Positions 26,156-35,328 of a DNA stretch of 64,000 nucleotides are shown piece after piece (position 1 is the first letter of the stretch; each line of letters opens with the position of its first letter). Both the position numbers and the translations under genes were made by a program. Location: assembly GCF_000018885.1 (NCBI RefSeq), contig NC_010168.1, forward strand, positions 1,426,001 to 1,490,000. Reading direction: 5' to 3'. The notes beneath the pieces are model-generated. The model saw nothing but the letters and a program-made list of their open reading frames with translations. It was not told the DNA's origin and did not search any database. The stretch comes from Renibacterium salmoninarum ATCC 33209 (GTDB taxonomy: Bacteria > Actinomycetota > Actinomycetes > Actinomycetales > Micrococcaceae).

Positions 26156-27882
26156 GATTGCGCCTGCTCAAAGTTGCGTACAAAGGGATTTGGGAACGGT
26201 GCGTATCCGGCCAATCGATCAGCCTGCCTGCTCCATCTCAGAAGCAAATTCGTTTTCGCGGGCAGCGCTACCCCTGCCAAAACTGCCTTGATTTCGGCTG
26301 GATTACCCAGCTCCGGTGCGATCTCGCTGAGCAGCTCGTAAGCATCGTGCCATAGCTGCGTTTCAAAACCATTGCCGGGTAGACCATTTGCTTGAGCCAG
26401 ATCGGCCAGCGCGCCAGCGACCTCAACCAAGTTGTTAACAAAAAGGCAGTATGCCACACGGTTCCAGGCACGAGACTCGTCGTAGAAGGCAGATTTTGCC
26501 ACTGCTGCAGACAGGCCTTGATCAGTTCCGGGACCGCGGCCGGTCACCAATTTGGTGCCTTCCATATCGCGCAAAACCACGCCAGCCGGCAACTGATCAT
26601 TGCCCAAAACCACAAGCACATTTTGCAAGTGCGGTTCTAAAACAATCCCGTGTTCGGCCCAAAGTGCCAGTACTGGCGGAACAAGATGCCGAAGGTAGCC
26701 CTGCCACCACTGCCGGGCCCAATCGGCCGTACTGCGCGAACCAGCCATCACGGCCAGGTCCGCCAGCCGGGTTTGGGTACCGCTAGGATCTGGTTCCGCA
26801 GCTGCCAGCGAACCGGCCAGATGAAGCCGCTCCCCTGGCAGCAAGGTGCTTTGAACTCCGTTCCGGACAATCACCCCGACGCCCTCCAACAAAGCATGCC
26901 GCGAACGGTCATCGGCGAGGCTATCCGGCAAACGCACACTTCGCGCGGCAGGTTCCGGCAGCACTGAAAACCGTGGAAACCGTGCGGAGATCTGGGCAAA
27001 AGACGGGGCCAGGAAATCGGTCAGTTCAACTGCGCCAGCCAATTCATACTCAGCGTTCTTGCGTAGGCAATTGGTAATCCGAACGTTCAGGCTCGTCTTC
27101 AGGAAGACATCAGACTCCGGTTGATACAAGGTTCGCACGCTCGCTGTGGGGAAGAGATCTGCGCCACCGGTACCCAAATAGCGCAGGGCTCCCGAGCTTA
27201 GCGCTTCCGTCAGCGCCGGCCCGGCCTCACCTTCAAGTAACAGTCGATACTGCCAAGGATGCACCGGCAAGGCACGATGCCCGGTTGGCAAGGCGAGATC
27301 AGCCAGCAGTTCACCAGTCTTGGCGTGCTGATCGAAACCTTCGGCATAATCCAGAACTAGTTCATCGGGAACAGCAAGCCATTGCATGGGGAAACTGGGT
27401 CTGGTCTCTGGCGAGTATCGTCGCCATTCGCGTAAATCTCCGGAACGCCATTTCGGGCTCGGATGCCGCGGATGCCCCGCGATCAGCGCTTGTTCGGAAT
27501 CCAGATAGTCTGCGGCCGGTTGGCTCACCTCGCGCGGTAGTTCAGCTGGCCTGGCAAGAGCGATATCTGCCAATCCATCCCGGCTTGCCAACAGTTGACC
27601 GGAAAATTCTTCATTGGATTCACCACTAAGCGCGGCCAGCTCAGCGCCAAGGACTTCGCCAAGTTCACGTAAGCCAAGTTCACGCCAGCTATCGTTGTCT
27701 GATTCCGGTGCTTCGCGGATCTCAACCCAGCCTTGGAGGCGGTGTGCACCACCGGCAGATAGCCGCTGCAATTCAACCCTGAGTGCATTTCCACTCCGCG
27801 GTAACCGTACCGTGAAATGACTCACGCCAGCGTCGAGGTCCTGGTCCGGGCCAGATACCTCCCGGATGAAACAGCCCAGCAA
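26152..27882 (-). CDS. NIS siderophore synthetase, IucA/IucC family (PvsD-like), start uncertain
   Basis: 576 aa from TTG 27882. The NIS core is intact: HPRHPSPKW, ALPVHPWQYRLLL, SVRTLYQ, KTSLNVRITNCLRKN, and EPHLQNVLV of the ATP/carboxylate site, then the ferric reductase-like C-terminal part. PvsD condenses citrate with serine. The open frame extends upstream through 33 coding-looking codons to the MFS stop at 27982 but has no ATG, GTG or TTG there. An ATG overlapping that stop (27980-27982) is in another frame and ends at a TAG after 28 codons. Either translation starts at a rare codon or TTG, or an indel has hit the original N-terminus. Confidence 0.85.
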   Translation of the reverse strand: MLGCFIREVSGPDQDLDAGVSHFTVRLPRSGNALRVELQRLSAGGAHRLQGWVEIREAPESDNDSWRELGLRELGEVLGAELAALSGESNEEFSGQLLASRDGLADIALARPAELPREVSQPAADYLDSEQALIAGHPRHPSPKWRSGDLREWRRYSPETRPSFPMQWLAVPDELVLDYAEGFDQHAKTGELLADLALPTGHRALPVHPWQYRLLLEGEAGPALTEALSSGALRYLGTGGADLFPTASVRTLYQPESDVFLKTSLNVRITNCLRKNAEYELAGAVELTDFLAPSFAQISARFPRFSVLPEPAARSVRLPDSLADDRSRHALLEGVGVIVRNGVQSTLLPGERLHLAGSLAAAEPDPSGTQTRLADLAVMAGSRSTADWARQWWQGYLRHLVPPVLALWAEHGIVLEPHLQNVLVVLGNDQLPAGVVLRDMEGTKLVTGRGPGTDQGLSAAVAKSAFYDESRAWNRVAYCLFVNNLVEVAGALADLAQANGLPGNGFETQLWHDAYELLSEIAPELGNPAEIKAVLAGVALPAKTNLLLRWSRQADRLAGYAPFPNPFVRNFEQAQS

Positions 27883-27981
27883 TATATGGCTAGATTGCAG
27901 GTCCGGCTGAGTAACTGACGAGTCGGTTAGTTCTTCGCTGAGTTGGTCTTGAGGTGTGGGGAGGATGATGATTCCTATCCA

Positions 27982-29226
27982 TCAGTCATTGGTCGGCAGC
28001 AGAGCTGGTGGGTTCACGGTAAAAAGTCGGTTGAGAATAAAGATCAAAACGATCGCGACGGCGAAGGAAAGCAGCAAGGGCATGCCAAGACCGCCGCCAA
28101 TCAGCGCCGAAGCACCAAGCCCAGCGATGACGGCACCGCCTTTAGAAAATGCTTCGATTCGGCCGAAGAGTCGTCCTGGCTGGTGTTGTCCGGCTAGGGC
28201 AGCAGCCACCACTGAAAGTGCGGATAAGCCCAGCGTCAGCCCAGCCCCGAGTAGCAATCTGCCCACAATGAGCAAAATCAGACCAGGCGTTCCGGGCCAT
28301 TGCAGGGAAAAGAATTGCGGAACTGCAGCCAGTGCGACGGCGGCAAAGGCAATGATCAGACCAGCCTTAGGCCGATCTTTGACCAGCCGAAAACCGAACG
28401 GGGCGCAGAGTAAGTAGCAAAGGTGCGGCAGCGCGAACAACACGCCAGCCATCGCCAGCGGAAGCTCCGGGGACACCCCGGTTACCAACGGGATGAAGTA
28501 GGGAAAAGTCACCACAGTTGCTAAAACGAAGCCAGCTTCGGCCAGACAGTACCCCAGCACGGAAAGTGGCGGTTTGCTGACCGCAACAGGTTCGTTGGGT
28601 GATTTCTTAGTTTCGGCATTCTTCGCCCCGCTCGGCAGCCGGCTGGTCATAATCGCAGCAGCCAGTGGCAATATCGCTGCGGCACCGTACATTTGGCGCA
28701 CGTCGAGAAAAGTAGATAGCAAGCCGGCCGCAACTGGCGCGGCAGCAAGCGATACCCGCGCGGCGCCCTGCATCAACACCAATGACGAAGCCAGCGCCTG
28801 GCCGCTCAAGCCACTCGCCAAATACGCGGTGCTAGCGGCAAAAGTACCGCCTAATAGCCCTTGCAGGGTCAAAGCGAGCACGAGCATGGGAATGTTCTGC
28901 GCTACCGCAGCCAACCCAAAAGCCAGACAAAGTCCCAATTGAGCTCGAACCAGCAGCGGCTTACAGCCGTAACGATCGGCCAATCGGCCCCATATCGGTG
29001 CGGATATCGCGGTGCACAACGTGGGAAGAATATAGAGCAACCCGGCCCATCGTGCATCCGGATCGCCCAGCTCTGGGAGTAATTTAGGTAAGAACGGCGG
29101 CAGTCCGAGCGCGGCAAAGGACGTTGCACACAGCGAAACTGCAATAGCAAAGACGTGATGCCGTTTTAGCCCAGCACTTTCCTCTCCGGGCCGTACCTCG
29201 GTGCTTGCGATCTGCGAATTACTCAT
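27982..29226 (-). CDS. MFS siderophore exporter (PvsC-like)
   Basis: 414 aa with 12 predicted helices. Motif A appears as GRLADRYGCKPLLVRA (about residue 75). The N-terminus is cytoplasmic with an acidic stretch (STEVRPGEESAG), and a charged loop (SGAKNAETKKSPNEP) joins the two halves. It lies between two NIS synthetase genes, the position of pvsC, so it very probably exports the finished siderophore. ATG 29226 overlaps the upstream synthetase stop (ATGA). A longer in-frame start at 29292 would overlap that gene by 70 bp and is not preferred. Intact. Confidence 0.88.
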   Translation of the reverse strand: MSNSQIASTEVRPGEESAGLKRHHVFAIAVSLCATSFAALGLPPFLPKLLPELGDPDARWAGLLYILPTLCTAISAPIWGRLADRYGCKPLLVRAQLGLCLAFGLAAVAQNIPMLVLALTLQGLLGGTFAASTAYLASGLSGQALASSLVLMQGAARVSLAAAPVAAGLLSTFLDVRQMYGAAAILPLAAAIMTSRLPSGAKNAETKKSPNEPVAVSKPPLSVLGYCLAEAGFVLATVVTFPYFIPLVTGVSPELPLAMAGVLFALPHLCYLLCAPFGFRLVKDRPKAGLIIAFAAVALAAVPQFFSLQWPGTPGLILLIVGRLLLGAGLTLGLSALSVVAAALAGQHQPGRLFGRIEAFSKGGAVIAGLGASALIGGGLGMPLLLSFAVAIVLIFILNRLFTVNPPALLPTND

Positions 29227-30974
29227 GCCTGCACACCGCTCCGCAAGTAATTTGGCCCGGTCCGCAAGTAATACTTGTTGATGTCTTGGCAACCAAGCCG
29301 AGCTTTGGGCAATAACGTGCCCGCGGTGACCATCGCTTTGATCGGAAGATAGTCTGCGTCCAGAATGCGTTCGCGTAGTAACTGGGCCGCTGCCGCCGAG
29401 TCAGGATCGTTTGGATCTGTCCAACGGTCCATGGCCGCAATCAGCTCGCGCCGAGCTAGCGCGAATAGCCGTTGCCGCCGCGCTCTGTCCTCACCCGCTT
29501 GCGCAATGATGGGCGTGGCAATACACAGGTGCAAAGTAATGGTGGTGAACATATCCGCGAGCTCGCCTGGATCGGAAATGAAAATCCTGCTGTCGTTGAA
29601 GGTTTCCGCCGGAAGTTCCCGGCCCAGAGCGGCGCTGAGTCTGCGCCGATCTACCCTGGCGCCGTCGTTATCTTTGTAGAGCAACTGCAAACCTGGCGAA
29701 ACGATCGTGATGTTTTGCTGATGCGACTCCAGCGCAACTCCGTAGCGTAGCCACAGCGCCAAATGCCAGTCGAACATCGTCCGGAAGTAGCTTTCAAACC
29801 AGCTAGCGGCATCGCCTTCAGAAAGCCGATCAAACAAGCTTGCCTGCTCGTCAGCCGCGCTGGGATCCGGAACATGTAGCGCAGCCAGCGGCAGCGTCAA
29901 TTTACCGGACAGCTCGGCTGGATAGCTGCGCACTAGCAGGGCAAGCGAATCGTCTTGACTGCCTAGCCAACGGGATTCGTCGGCCAGTAACACGCGCTGT
30001 GCCAGCTCTGGCTCGCGGTCGAGTATCTCTTGGAGTAGCTGCTGCATCGTCGCGCCATCGGCCAGGTCGGCCGCCTTGATCCCACGCCGGTTCTTTCGGC
30101 CTAGCGTGGCGATCGGCAACGGCATCTTCAAATGCGTGAGTGGCTCATCAGTGAGCAGCACCGTGCGAATCGACAACGTTGGTGCCACGGTGGCGCCAGT
30201 ATGCGGCTTTTGCCCAGGCACAGTTACCGGACCACCATTGGCAATCGTCAGCGGATGCACCGGGACCGCAATCATTGACGGCTCAGCATCTGGATTCACC
30301 TCGACGGCGTTTGGCCACCAAGCAGGTAGCGGTCCAGCCAGTTGTGCTGCGAGCGCTTCAGAAAGCTGAACCGTTTCGCGCTGAACCGTGATCCATTGCA
30401 GTTCGAACTCAGGTAAGTGCTCCGGGGTATAGCGCTGCTCCTGCAGGGAATCAATACCCCAGCGGCAAGAACCCGTTGGGTGCACTGGATGACCGTCCAA
30501 GGTGGCCAGCGCCTCAAACTGTAGCGCGCCGTCGAAGCCGGTATCTGGGCGTTTCTGCGCGCGAAGCTTGGCTACCAGCTGCTGACTAACTAATTCCTGT
30601 GCCGTCAACGTCAGTTCGGTCTGCAAGGCTTCTAAACGAAACTCTTGCCAACCCGCCTCCGCTTCACGGTCCAACTTCGCTGGGTCCGGTGCCAGTGCGG
30701 CGAAAAGCGATTCCAGATCAGAAATCTCGCTGACATTTTCGCCGTCAGTGACGTGAATGACGGCATCCGTCAGCGCGTAATCTGCTAAGAAGCCATCCGG
30801 GCGCAACGATAGCGACAAAGTACGGCTCCCAGCCAGCGGCACTAACCAGCGATGCAATTCCTCGGCATTAGCGCCACTTTGCGCAAACCATCCGGTAGAA
30901 CGAAGCCCCGCGTAATCTTCCCGGTACAGCGTGTTGAGAATCTTCCGCACTAAGGTGCCGCTAACAGCGCTCAT
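29223..30974 (-). CDS. NIS siderophore synthetase, IucA/IucC family (PvsB-like)
   Basis: 583 aa, intact. Motifs: GHPVHPTGSCRWG (about residue 160), IAVPVHPLTI, TLSIRTVLLTDEPLTHLKMPLPI, and ESHQQNITIV of the catalytic C-terminal half, DRRRLSAALG near residue 450. In vibrioferrin synthesis PvsB joins the citryl-ethanolamine half to the alanyl-2-oxoglutarate half. It sits second in the operon, overlapping both the ATP-grasp gene upstream (30971-30974) and the exporter gene downstream by ATGA. Assignment to the PvsB rather than the PvsD role is by gene position. Confidence 0.88.
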   Translation of the reverse strand: MSAVSGTLVRKILNTLYREDYAGLRSTGWFAQSGANAEELHRWLVPLAGSRTLSLSLRPDGFLADYALTDAVIHVTDGENVSEISDLESLFAALAPDPAKLDREAEAGWQEFRLEALQTELTLTAQELVSQQLVAKLRAQKRPDTGFDGALQFEALATLDGHPVHPTGSCRWGIDSLQEQRYTPEHLPEFELQWITVQRETVQLSEALAAQLAGPLPAWWPNAVEVNPDAEPSMIAVPVHPLTIANGGPVTVPGQKPHTGATVAPTLSIRTVLLTDEPLTHLKMPLPIATLGRKNRRGIKAADLADGATMQQLLQEILDREPELAQRVLLADESRWLGSQDDSLALLVRSYPAELSGKLTLPLAALHVPDPSAADEQASLFDRLSEGDAASWFESYFRTMFDWHLALWLRYGVALESHQQNITIVSPGLQLLYKDNDGARVDRRRLSAALGRELPAETFNDSRIFISDPGELADMFTTITLHLCIATPIIAQAGEDRARRQRLFALARRELIAAMDRWTDPNDPDSAAAAQLLRERILDADYLPIKAMVTAGTLLPKARLGCQDINKYYLRTGPNYLRSGVQA

Positions 30975-32200
30975 GAGGTGACCGTCCAGCTGTTCGCAGC
31001 GACAAAGCCGGCTATCGCAGCCTGTACTGCTTCATCATCTGCACCAATGCCTTGAACTGCGGATAAAAAATCCCGTTTCGTGTTGCCCGCTGTGACCGTG
31101 CTGCCGAGTTCTTGCAGCGGGCGGTTGAGTAACCGGACGCCGTTTTCCAGCCGAGTGTCCGACGTCGGCGGGGCGCTGATTAGCTGCCCCGGATGTTCCG
31201 CAAAGACGTACTCGACGCGGGCAGCTTTCTTTGCCGCACCAGCGACCGCCGCACGTAACTCGCTACTCAGCGTGGCACCTTGATGTAGCGAAATTACTTC
31301 AGCGAAAAGGTCCACTCCCAATACCTGAGAAGTGAATGCCTCCATGCCGCCGCCGATTAGCCGGTAGTTCACTTCGATAATCCGAGCTCGTTCACGCTCT
31401 GAAACAAATTCAGTGTGGCAGGCACCAAAGTTCACCCCGAGCGCGGACAACTGAGCGTTCAAGCTATCAACTACTGACGCTGGTAGTTCAGGGTGCCATT
31501 GGTCTCGCAGCTCATGAAAGAACGGCGGCGCGCTGAGCTCAGTGTGCCAGCTGCCAAACGCCACAGTCTGATCGTCGTCGCCCAACGTGTCGTAGCTATA
31601 AAACTTTCCGGTCAGGTATTCCTCCACAACCAGCGTTACCGGTCCGCGGCTCTTTCTGATCTCGGTAATCGCTGCGATGAATTCAGCCGGGTGAGAAATG
31701 TAAGCCACATCTTCGGTAGCAACACCTTCTCGAGGCTTGAGCACCACCGGATATGGCAGTGTTTCCGCAACTGAAGTTGGCTCCTGATCCGGGCGGAGTT
31801 CGAGGCTAAACACCGAGTCCAAGCCGGCGTCGGCGAGTGTTTGCCTAGTCAGCGCCTTGTTTTTGCAGCGCAGTGCGGCGCGCCAATCTTTTGTTGGCAA
31901 ACCTAGTAGCTCGGCTGCCGCTGAAGTACTGAATTGCAGATGGTCACTATTGCTAAGCAGGGCCTCAGCTTTGCCGAAACGTGTTCTGAGCCCCGCGATT
32001 CGAGAGGCGACATCAGCTGGGTCATTGACATTAGCAAGCTCTATAGCCGCCGGTTTGTGGTCGCTGCCCTGGTACTCCTGAAGATGATCTTCCACTCGGT
32101 CCGTGAGTAAGATCACGGACAAACCCAGCCGTGCTGCGGCGGGCAAGAAACCTTCCGTTACGGAAAATGTCGGTTTCATGGCGGTGAGATAGATAGGCAT
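30971..32200 (-). CDS. ATP-grasp ligase of NIS siderophore pathway (PvsA-like)
   Basis: 409 aa. An N-terminal pre-ATP-grasp domain (SVILLTDRVEDHLQEY, LLSNSDHLQFSTSAAAELLGLPTKDW) is followed by an ATP-grasp domain: CKNKALTRQTLADAGL, YPVVLKPREGVATEDV, LVVEEYLTGKFYSYDTLG and the Mg-binding RIIEVNYRLIGGGM. PvsA ligates alanine to 2-oxoglutarate. The ATP-grasp plus two NIS synthetases plus decarboxylase set separates this cluster from staphyloferrin and aerobactin clusters. First gene of the operon; a DtxR-like box is about 95 bp upstream. Intact. Confidence 0.87.
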   Translation of the reverse strand: MPIYLTAMKPTFSVTEGFLPAAARLGLSVILLTDRVEDHLQEYQGSDHKPAAIELANVNDPADVASRIAGLRTRFGKAEALLSNSDHLQFSTSAAAELLGLPTKDWRAALRCKNKALTRQTLADAGLDSVFSLELRPDQEPTSVAETLPYPVVLKPREGVATEDVAYISHPAEFIAAITEIRKSRGPVTLVVEEYLTGKFYSYDTLGDDDQTVAFGSWHTELSAPPFFHELRDQWHPELPASVVDSLNAQLSALGVNFGACHTEFVSERERARIIEVNYRLIGGGMEAFTSQVLGVDLFAEVISLHQGATLSSELRAAVAGAAKKAARVEYVFAEHPGQLISAPPTSDTRLENGVRLLNRPLQELGSTVTAGNTKRDFLSAVQGIGADDEAVQAAIAGFVAANSWTVTS

Positions 32201-32505
32201 TGCTGCGAGCAGTCCTTCAATAAACGATACGGGCCGGGGCTATTTCGATGTCTCCCACACGGATCTTAACCAGCTAAGTAATTCATCTATTTAGTTTAGT
32301 TATGCTTACCTAACTAAATGCTTTCGTCGGTCACTATACACGGTTCTTCTGAACAGCAAATCCAGAAAGTCAAACCACTCCGTGAGTCAGATCAGATTCC
32401 CTCTGATCTGGCCCCAGTGGTCAGTTACGTCTCACAATTCGTCCGCCACGGCCCGGATAAGCGACAATTCACTAAGGCAACATTGCACCTTGGAGGGGGC
32501 GAAAT
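32201..32505. promoter_or_regulatory. Divergent control region of the siderophore operon, with DtxR/IdeR-like box at 32295-32313
   Basis: This 305-bp gap holds TTTAGTTATGCTTACCTAA (32295-32313), which agrees at 15 of 19 positions with the iron-box consensus. The surrounding AT-rich stretch (ATTTAGTTTAGTTATGC) is a likely promoter. A short plus-strand open frame here (32318-32569) has no homology signal and overlaps the real start of the YbdK gene, so I see no gene. GGAGGG at 32493-32498 is the Shine-Dalgarno of the downstream gene. Confidence 0.7.
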
Positions 32506-33664
32506 ATGGATATCCACTTCGGCACATCGGAGCAGTCAACGCTCGGAGTGGAATGGGAGCTGGCTTTAGTCGATACGACCACGGGTGAATTGACCCCAAA
32601 AGCCGATGCCATTCTTGGTGTCATCAATGCCGAGCATCCAGAACTCCAAGAGGACGAAGAGCACCCGCATATCAAGCGTGAGATGCTACTCAACACCGTC
32701 GAGCTGGTGACTGGTGTCTGCCACACGGTCGCCGAAGCCAAAGCAGATTTGGACCGCTCCTTGCAGACAGTCCGCGAGGCGGGACGACGCTTTCACGTTG
32801 ACCTAATGTGCTCCGGAACCCACCCTTTTAGCCATTCACAGGCACAAGCAGTGACGGATAAAGACCGATACGCAAAGCTCATCGATCGAACCCAGTGGTG
32901 GGGTTCGCAAATGGTCATCTTCGGAGTTCACGTCCATGTTGGGCTTGATTCTGTGCACAAAGCGATGCCGGCGCTGGACGGCTTAGTGAAATATTTCCCA
33001 CACTTCCAGGCTCTTTCAGCTTCCTCTCCGTACTGGAACGGTCAAGACACCGGCTATGCCTCTCAGCGCGCGCTGATGTTTCAACAACTTCCCACCGCCG
33101 GGCTGCCGTTCCAATTCGATGACTGGTCGGGTTACGAACATTACGTCCAGGACATGCTCACTACCGGAGTCATTGACCAGCTCAATGAAATCCGTTGGGA
33201 TATTCGTCCGGTCCCGGCACTGGGCACGATCGAAATGCGAATCTGTGATGGCCTATCCACGCTAGAAGAAGTTGGTGCAATCGCCGCACTGACACAGTGT
33301 TTAGTGCAGTCTTTTTCCGACATTTTGGACGACGGCGGCCAGATTCCCACGATGCCGCCATGGCATGTCCAAGAGAACAAATGGCGTGCAGCTCGTTACG
33401 GTTTATGAGGCCATCATCATTTTGGATGCTGAGTCCAATGAAAAGATCGTGACCGAAGACCTGATTGAAAGGTTGAACCGTTTGGAGCCCGTTGCGGCCC
33501 GTCTAGGTTGCGCCGATGAGCTTGCCGACGTGGAGAAAATTATCCGCCGGGGCGCCGGTTACCAACGCCAGCGCGCCGTGGCCAAAGCACACAACGGGGA
33601 CTTGCACGCCGTCGTCGACGACTTGGTGACGCTAATGCGCGACGGACACCCGCCCATCCGCTAA
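32506..33664 (+). pseudogene. YbdK-family carboxylate-amine ligase (GCS2), frameshifted
   Basis: ATG 32506 has a strong GGAGGG. GCS2 motifs: LGVEWELALVD, KREMLLNTVELVTG (metal/ATP-binding strand), CSGTHPFSH, QMVIFGVHVHVGL, and MEMRICDG-like IEMRICDGL. The frame stops at 33406-33408 just after WRAARYGL. The last ~85 residues (EAIIILDAESNEKIV to the stop at 33664) continue in another frame, so one extra T in GGTTTATGAGG explains it. Intact it would be about 385 aa, matching the family. These enzymes have weak glutamate-cysteine ligase activity; in a mycothiol-making actinomycete the physiological role is uncertain. Confidence 0.88.
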
Positions 33665-33704
33665 AAACCCACCCGCCGTCGAAACCCTGCCGTCGAAACC
33701 CACT

Positions 33705-33767
33705 CGTCGAGTGTCGACTTGTGGCTACTTTGCGTGGCCAAAAGCAACCACAACTCGACACTCGACG
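33705..33767. repeat. Palindromic intergenic repeat, family B copy 1
   Basis: A 20-bp stem with one mismatch: CGTCGAGTGTCGACTTGTGG (33705-33724) against 33748-33767, separated by 23 nt. The same 20-nt core recurs at 38917-38936. It lies between the convergent ybdK and tsaD genes and may also end transcription. The preceding 33664-33704 holds repeated CCGTCGAAACCC units. Confidence 0.8.
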
Positions 33768-33793
33768 GCAGGGTTGACGTGGATCGAAGAAGT

Positions 33794-34870
33794 TTAGAGG
33801 CTGATCTGCGTCACTGGCAGTGATGAATCTGGCGCGAAACTCAATCCTGACGGCTGCACGCCACGTTGCACGAGCTGCGCACCCAAAGCTGCGACCATCG
33901 CACCGTTGTCGGTGCACAGCGAGATCCCCGGCACCAAAAGCTTGATGCCCGCATCACTGGTCCGCTCAGCAAGCAATGCCCGCAGCCGGGAATTTGCTGC
34001 CACGCCACCGCCCAAAAACAGGGTTTCAAGTCCTTGCTCGCGGCAAGCCAAAACCGCCTTCGAGGTGATGCCGTCAAGCACCGCCTCTTGAAAGGACGCG
34101 GCAATATTTGCCCGTGGCGTCTGGACTCCTGCCGCTTCGTCCTGTTCCACCCGCCGTGCGACGGCGGTTTTGAGGCCAGAGAAGGAGAAGTCGTAGCGGT
34201 GCGGCCCGGGCGCCTCTGGGGTGCCCATGTATTTTGGTGCTGTTAGTCCCCGAGGAAAAGCCACCGCGCGGGGGTCGCCTTCTCGGGCGAGCCGATCGAT
34301 CGCGGGCCCGCCAGGATAATCTAGGCCAAGAATTCGGGCGATCTTGTCGAAGGCTTCGCCCGCAGCGTCATCGATCGTAGCGCCAAGCAGTTCGACGTCG
34401 TCGGTCAGGCTGCGCACCCGCAAGATTTCAGTGTGCCCACCAGAAACCAATAGTGCGCCAAGGTTTTCCGGCAACTCACCAGATTCCAGCCGCAATTCCG
34501 CATCGAGCAGGCCGACGCCAACGTGCGCCACTAAGTGATTAATCGCGTATAGCGGCTTACCGGTAGCTAGCGACAGCGCTTTAGCTGCACAAACACCAAC
34601 CATTAGTGCGCCGGCCAAACCCGGACCAGCCGTTACCGCAATCGCATCGATCTCATCCAGCGTCACCCCAGCGGTGCGCAATGCTTCGTTGAGCGTGGGC
34701 ACCATGGCGTCCAAATGCGCGCGAGAGGCAATTTCCGGAATCACGCCGCCAAACCGCACATGCTCTGCCATTGACGAAGAAACGGTATTCGCCAGCAGTT
34801 CGGTACCACGGACTATGCCAACTCCGGTCTCATCACAGGAGGATTCAATGCCAAGGATAAGCGGTTTCAC
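33794..34870 (-). CDS. tsaD: tRNA t6A37 threonylcarbamoyltransferase subunit TsaD
   Basis: 358 aa. It transfers threonylcarbamoyl to A37 of ANN-decoding tRNAs with TsaB and TsaE. ASKHA fold: [14 protein letters not shown] at the start, metal-binding His pair in HLVAHVGVG (family HxxxH at about residue 112-116), [17 protein letters not shown], and [11 protein letters not shown]. Together with tsaB, tsaE, rimI and alr it forms a minus-strand operon with ATGA overlaps (34867-34870). All three members of the TsaB-D-E complex are encoded here and intact. Confidence 0.96.
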   Translation of the reverse strand: MKPLILGIESSCDETGVGIVRGTELLANTVSSSMAEHVRFGGVIPEIASRAHLDAMVPTLNEALRTAGVTLDEIDAIAVTAGPGLAGALMVGVCAAKALSLATGKPLYAINHLVAHVGVGLLDAELRLESGELPENLGALLVSGGHTEILRVRSLTDDVELLGATIDDAAGEAFDKIARILGLDYPGGPAIDRLAREGDPRAVAFPRGLTAPKYMGTPEAPGPHRYDFSFSGLKTAVARRVEQDEAAGVQTPRANIAASFQEAVLDGITSKAVLACREQGLETLFLGGGVAANSRLRALLAERTSDAGIKLLVPGISLCTDNGAMVAALGAQLVQRGVQPSGLSFAPDSSLPVTQISL

Positions 34871-35328
34871 AAGGCGGCCAGCTCTGCTCGCATGATCAAA
34901 GCGTCAACACCATCACGGTAATATCGCGGTCGAAGGTGAATCTGCTCAAAACCGAATCTGCGGTAAAGACGTTGTGCGCGCGGGTTATCCGCCCTGACTT
35001 CCAGGAGCACCTCACGGGCTTCCCTGCGTAGCGCTTCAGCCAACAGCTCGGTCAGCAACGCCGTGCCAATTCCTCGACCTTCAAACTCCGGCAAAACCGC
35101 AATAGTTTGTACGTCAGCAACCGGGACCAGGCACATCAAACCGGCGTAGCCCACGGTGCTGATCTCGCCGTCGAACTCTTCGTCAGCAATCACGTAATAG
35201 CGGCTGGGTTGCGCGAGTTCGTCCACAAACATCTGCCGCGGCCAAGCATCAATGGGAAATAAAATGCCCTCCAGCTCAGAAATCGCCTCAACGTCCGCCG
35301 CCGTCATCCGCCGGAAGTGCGTACTCAC
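34867..35328 (-). CDS. rimI: N-alpha-acetyltransferase RimI (GNAT family)
   Basis: 153 aa. A GNAT fold with acetyl-CoA loop [15 protein letters not shown] (R/QxxGxG/A, about residues 84-98), a preceding strand [11 protein letters not shown], and the typical end [17 protein letters not shown] [21 protein letters not shown]. RimI acetylates the N-terminus of ribosomal protein bS18, with broader substrates in actinobacteria. Its place between tsaB and tsaD is the conserved actinobacterial order. It overlaps both neighbours by 4 bp. Confidence 0.93.
   Translation of the reverse strand: MSTHFRRMTAADVEAISELEGILFPIDAWPRQMFVDELAQPSRYYVIADEEFDGEISTVGYAGLMCLVPVADVQTIAVLPEFEGRGIGTALLTELLAEALRREAREVLLEVRADNPRAQRLYRRFGFEQIHLRPRYYRDGVDALIMRAELAAL

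Noticed and set aside
24896..32200. Staphyloferrin A or B cluster
   Set aside because: The ATP-grasp gene and the gene order fit pvsABCDE better, and there is no SbnA/SbnB pair or citrate synthase SbnG.
32318..32569. Plus-strand open frame in the siderophore control region
   Set aside because: It overlaps the iron box side and the true YbdK start with its strong ribosome site, and its translation looks random.
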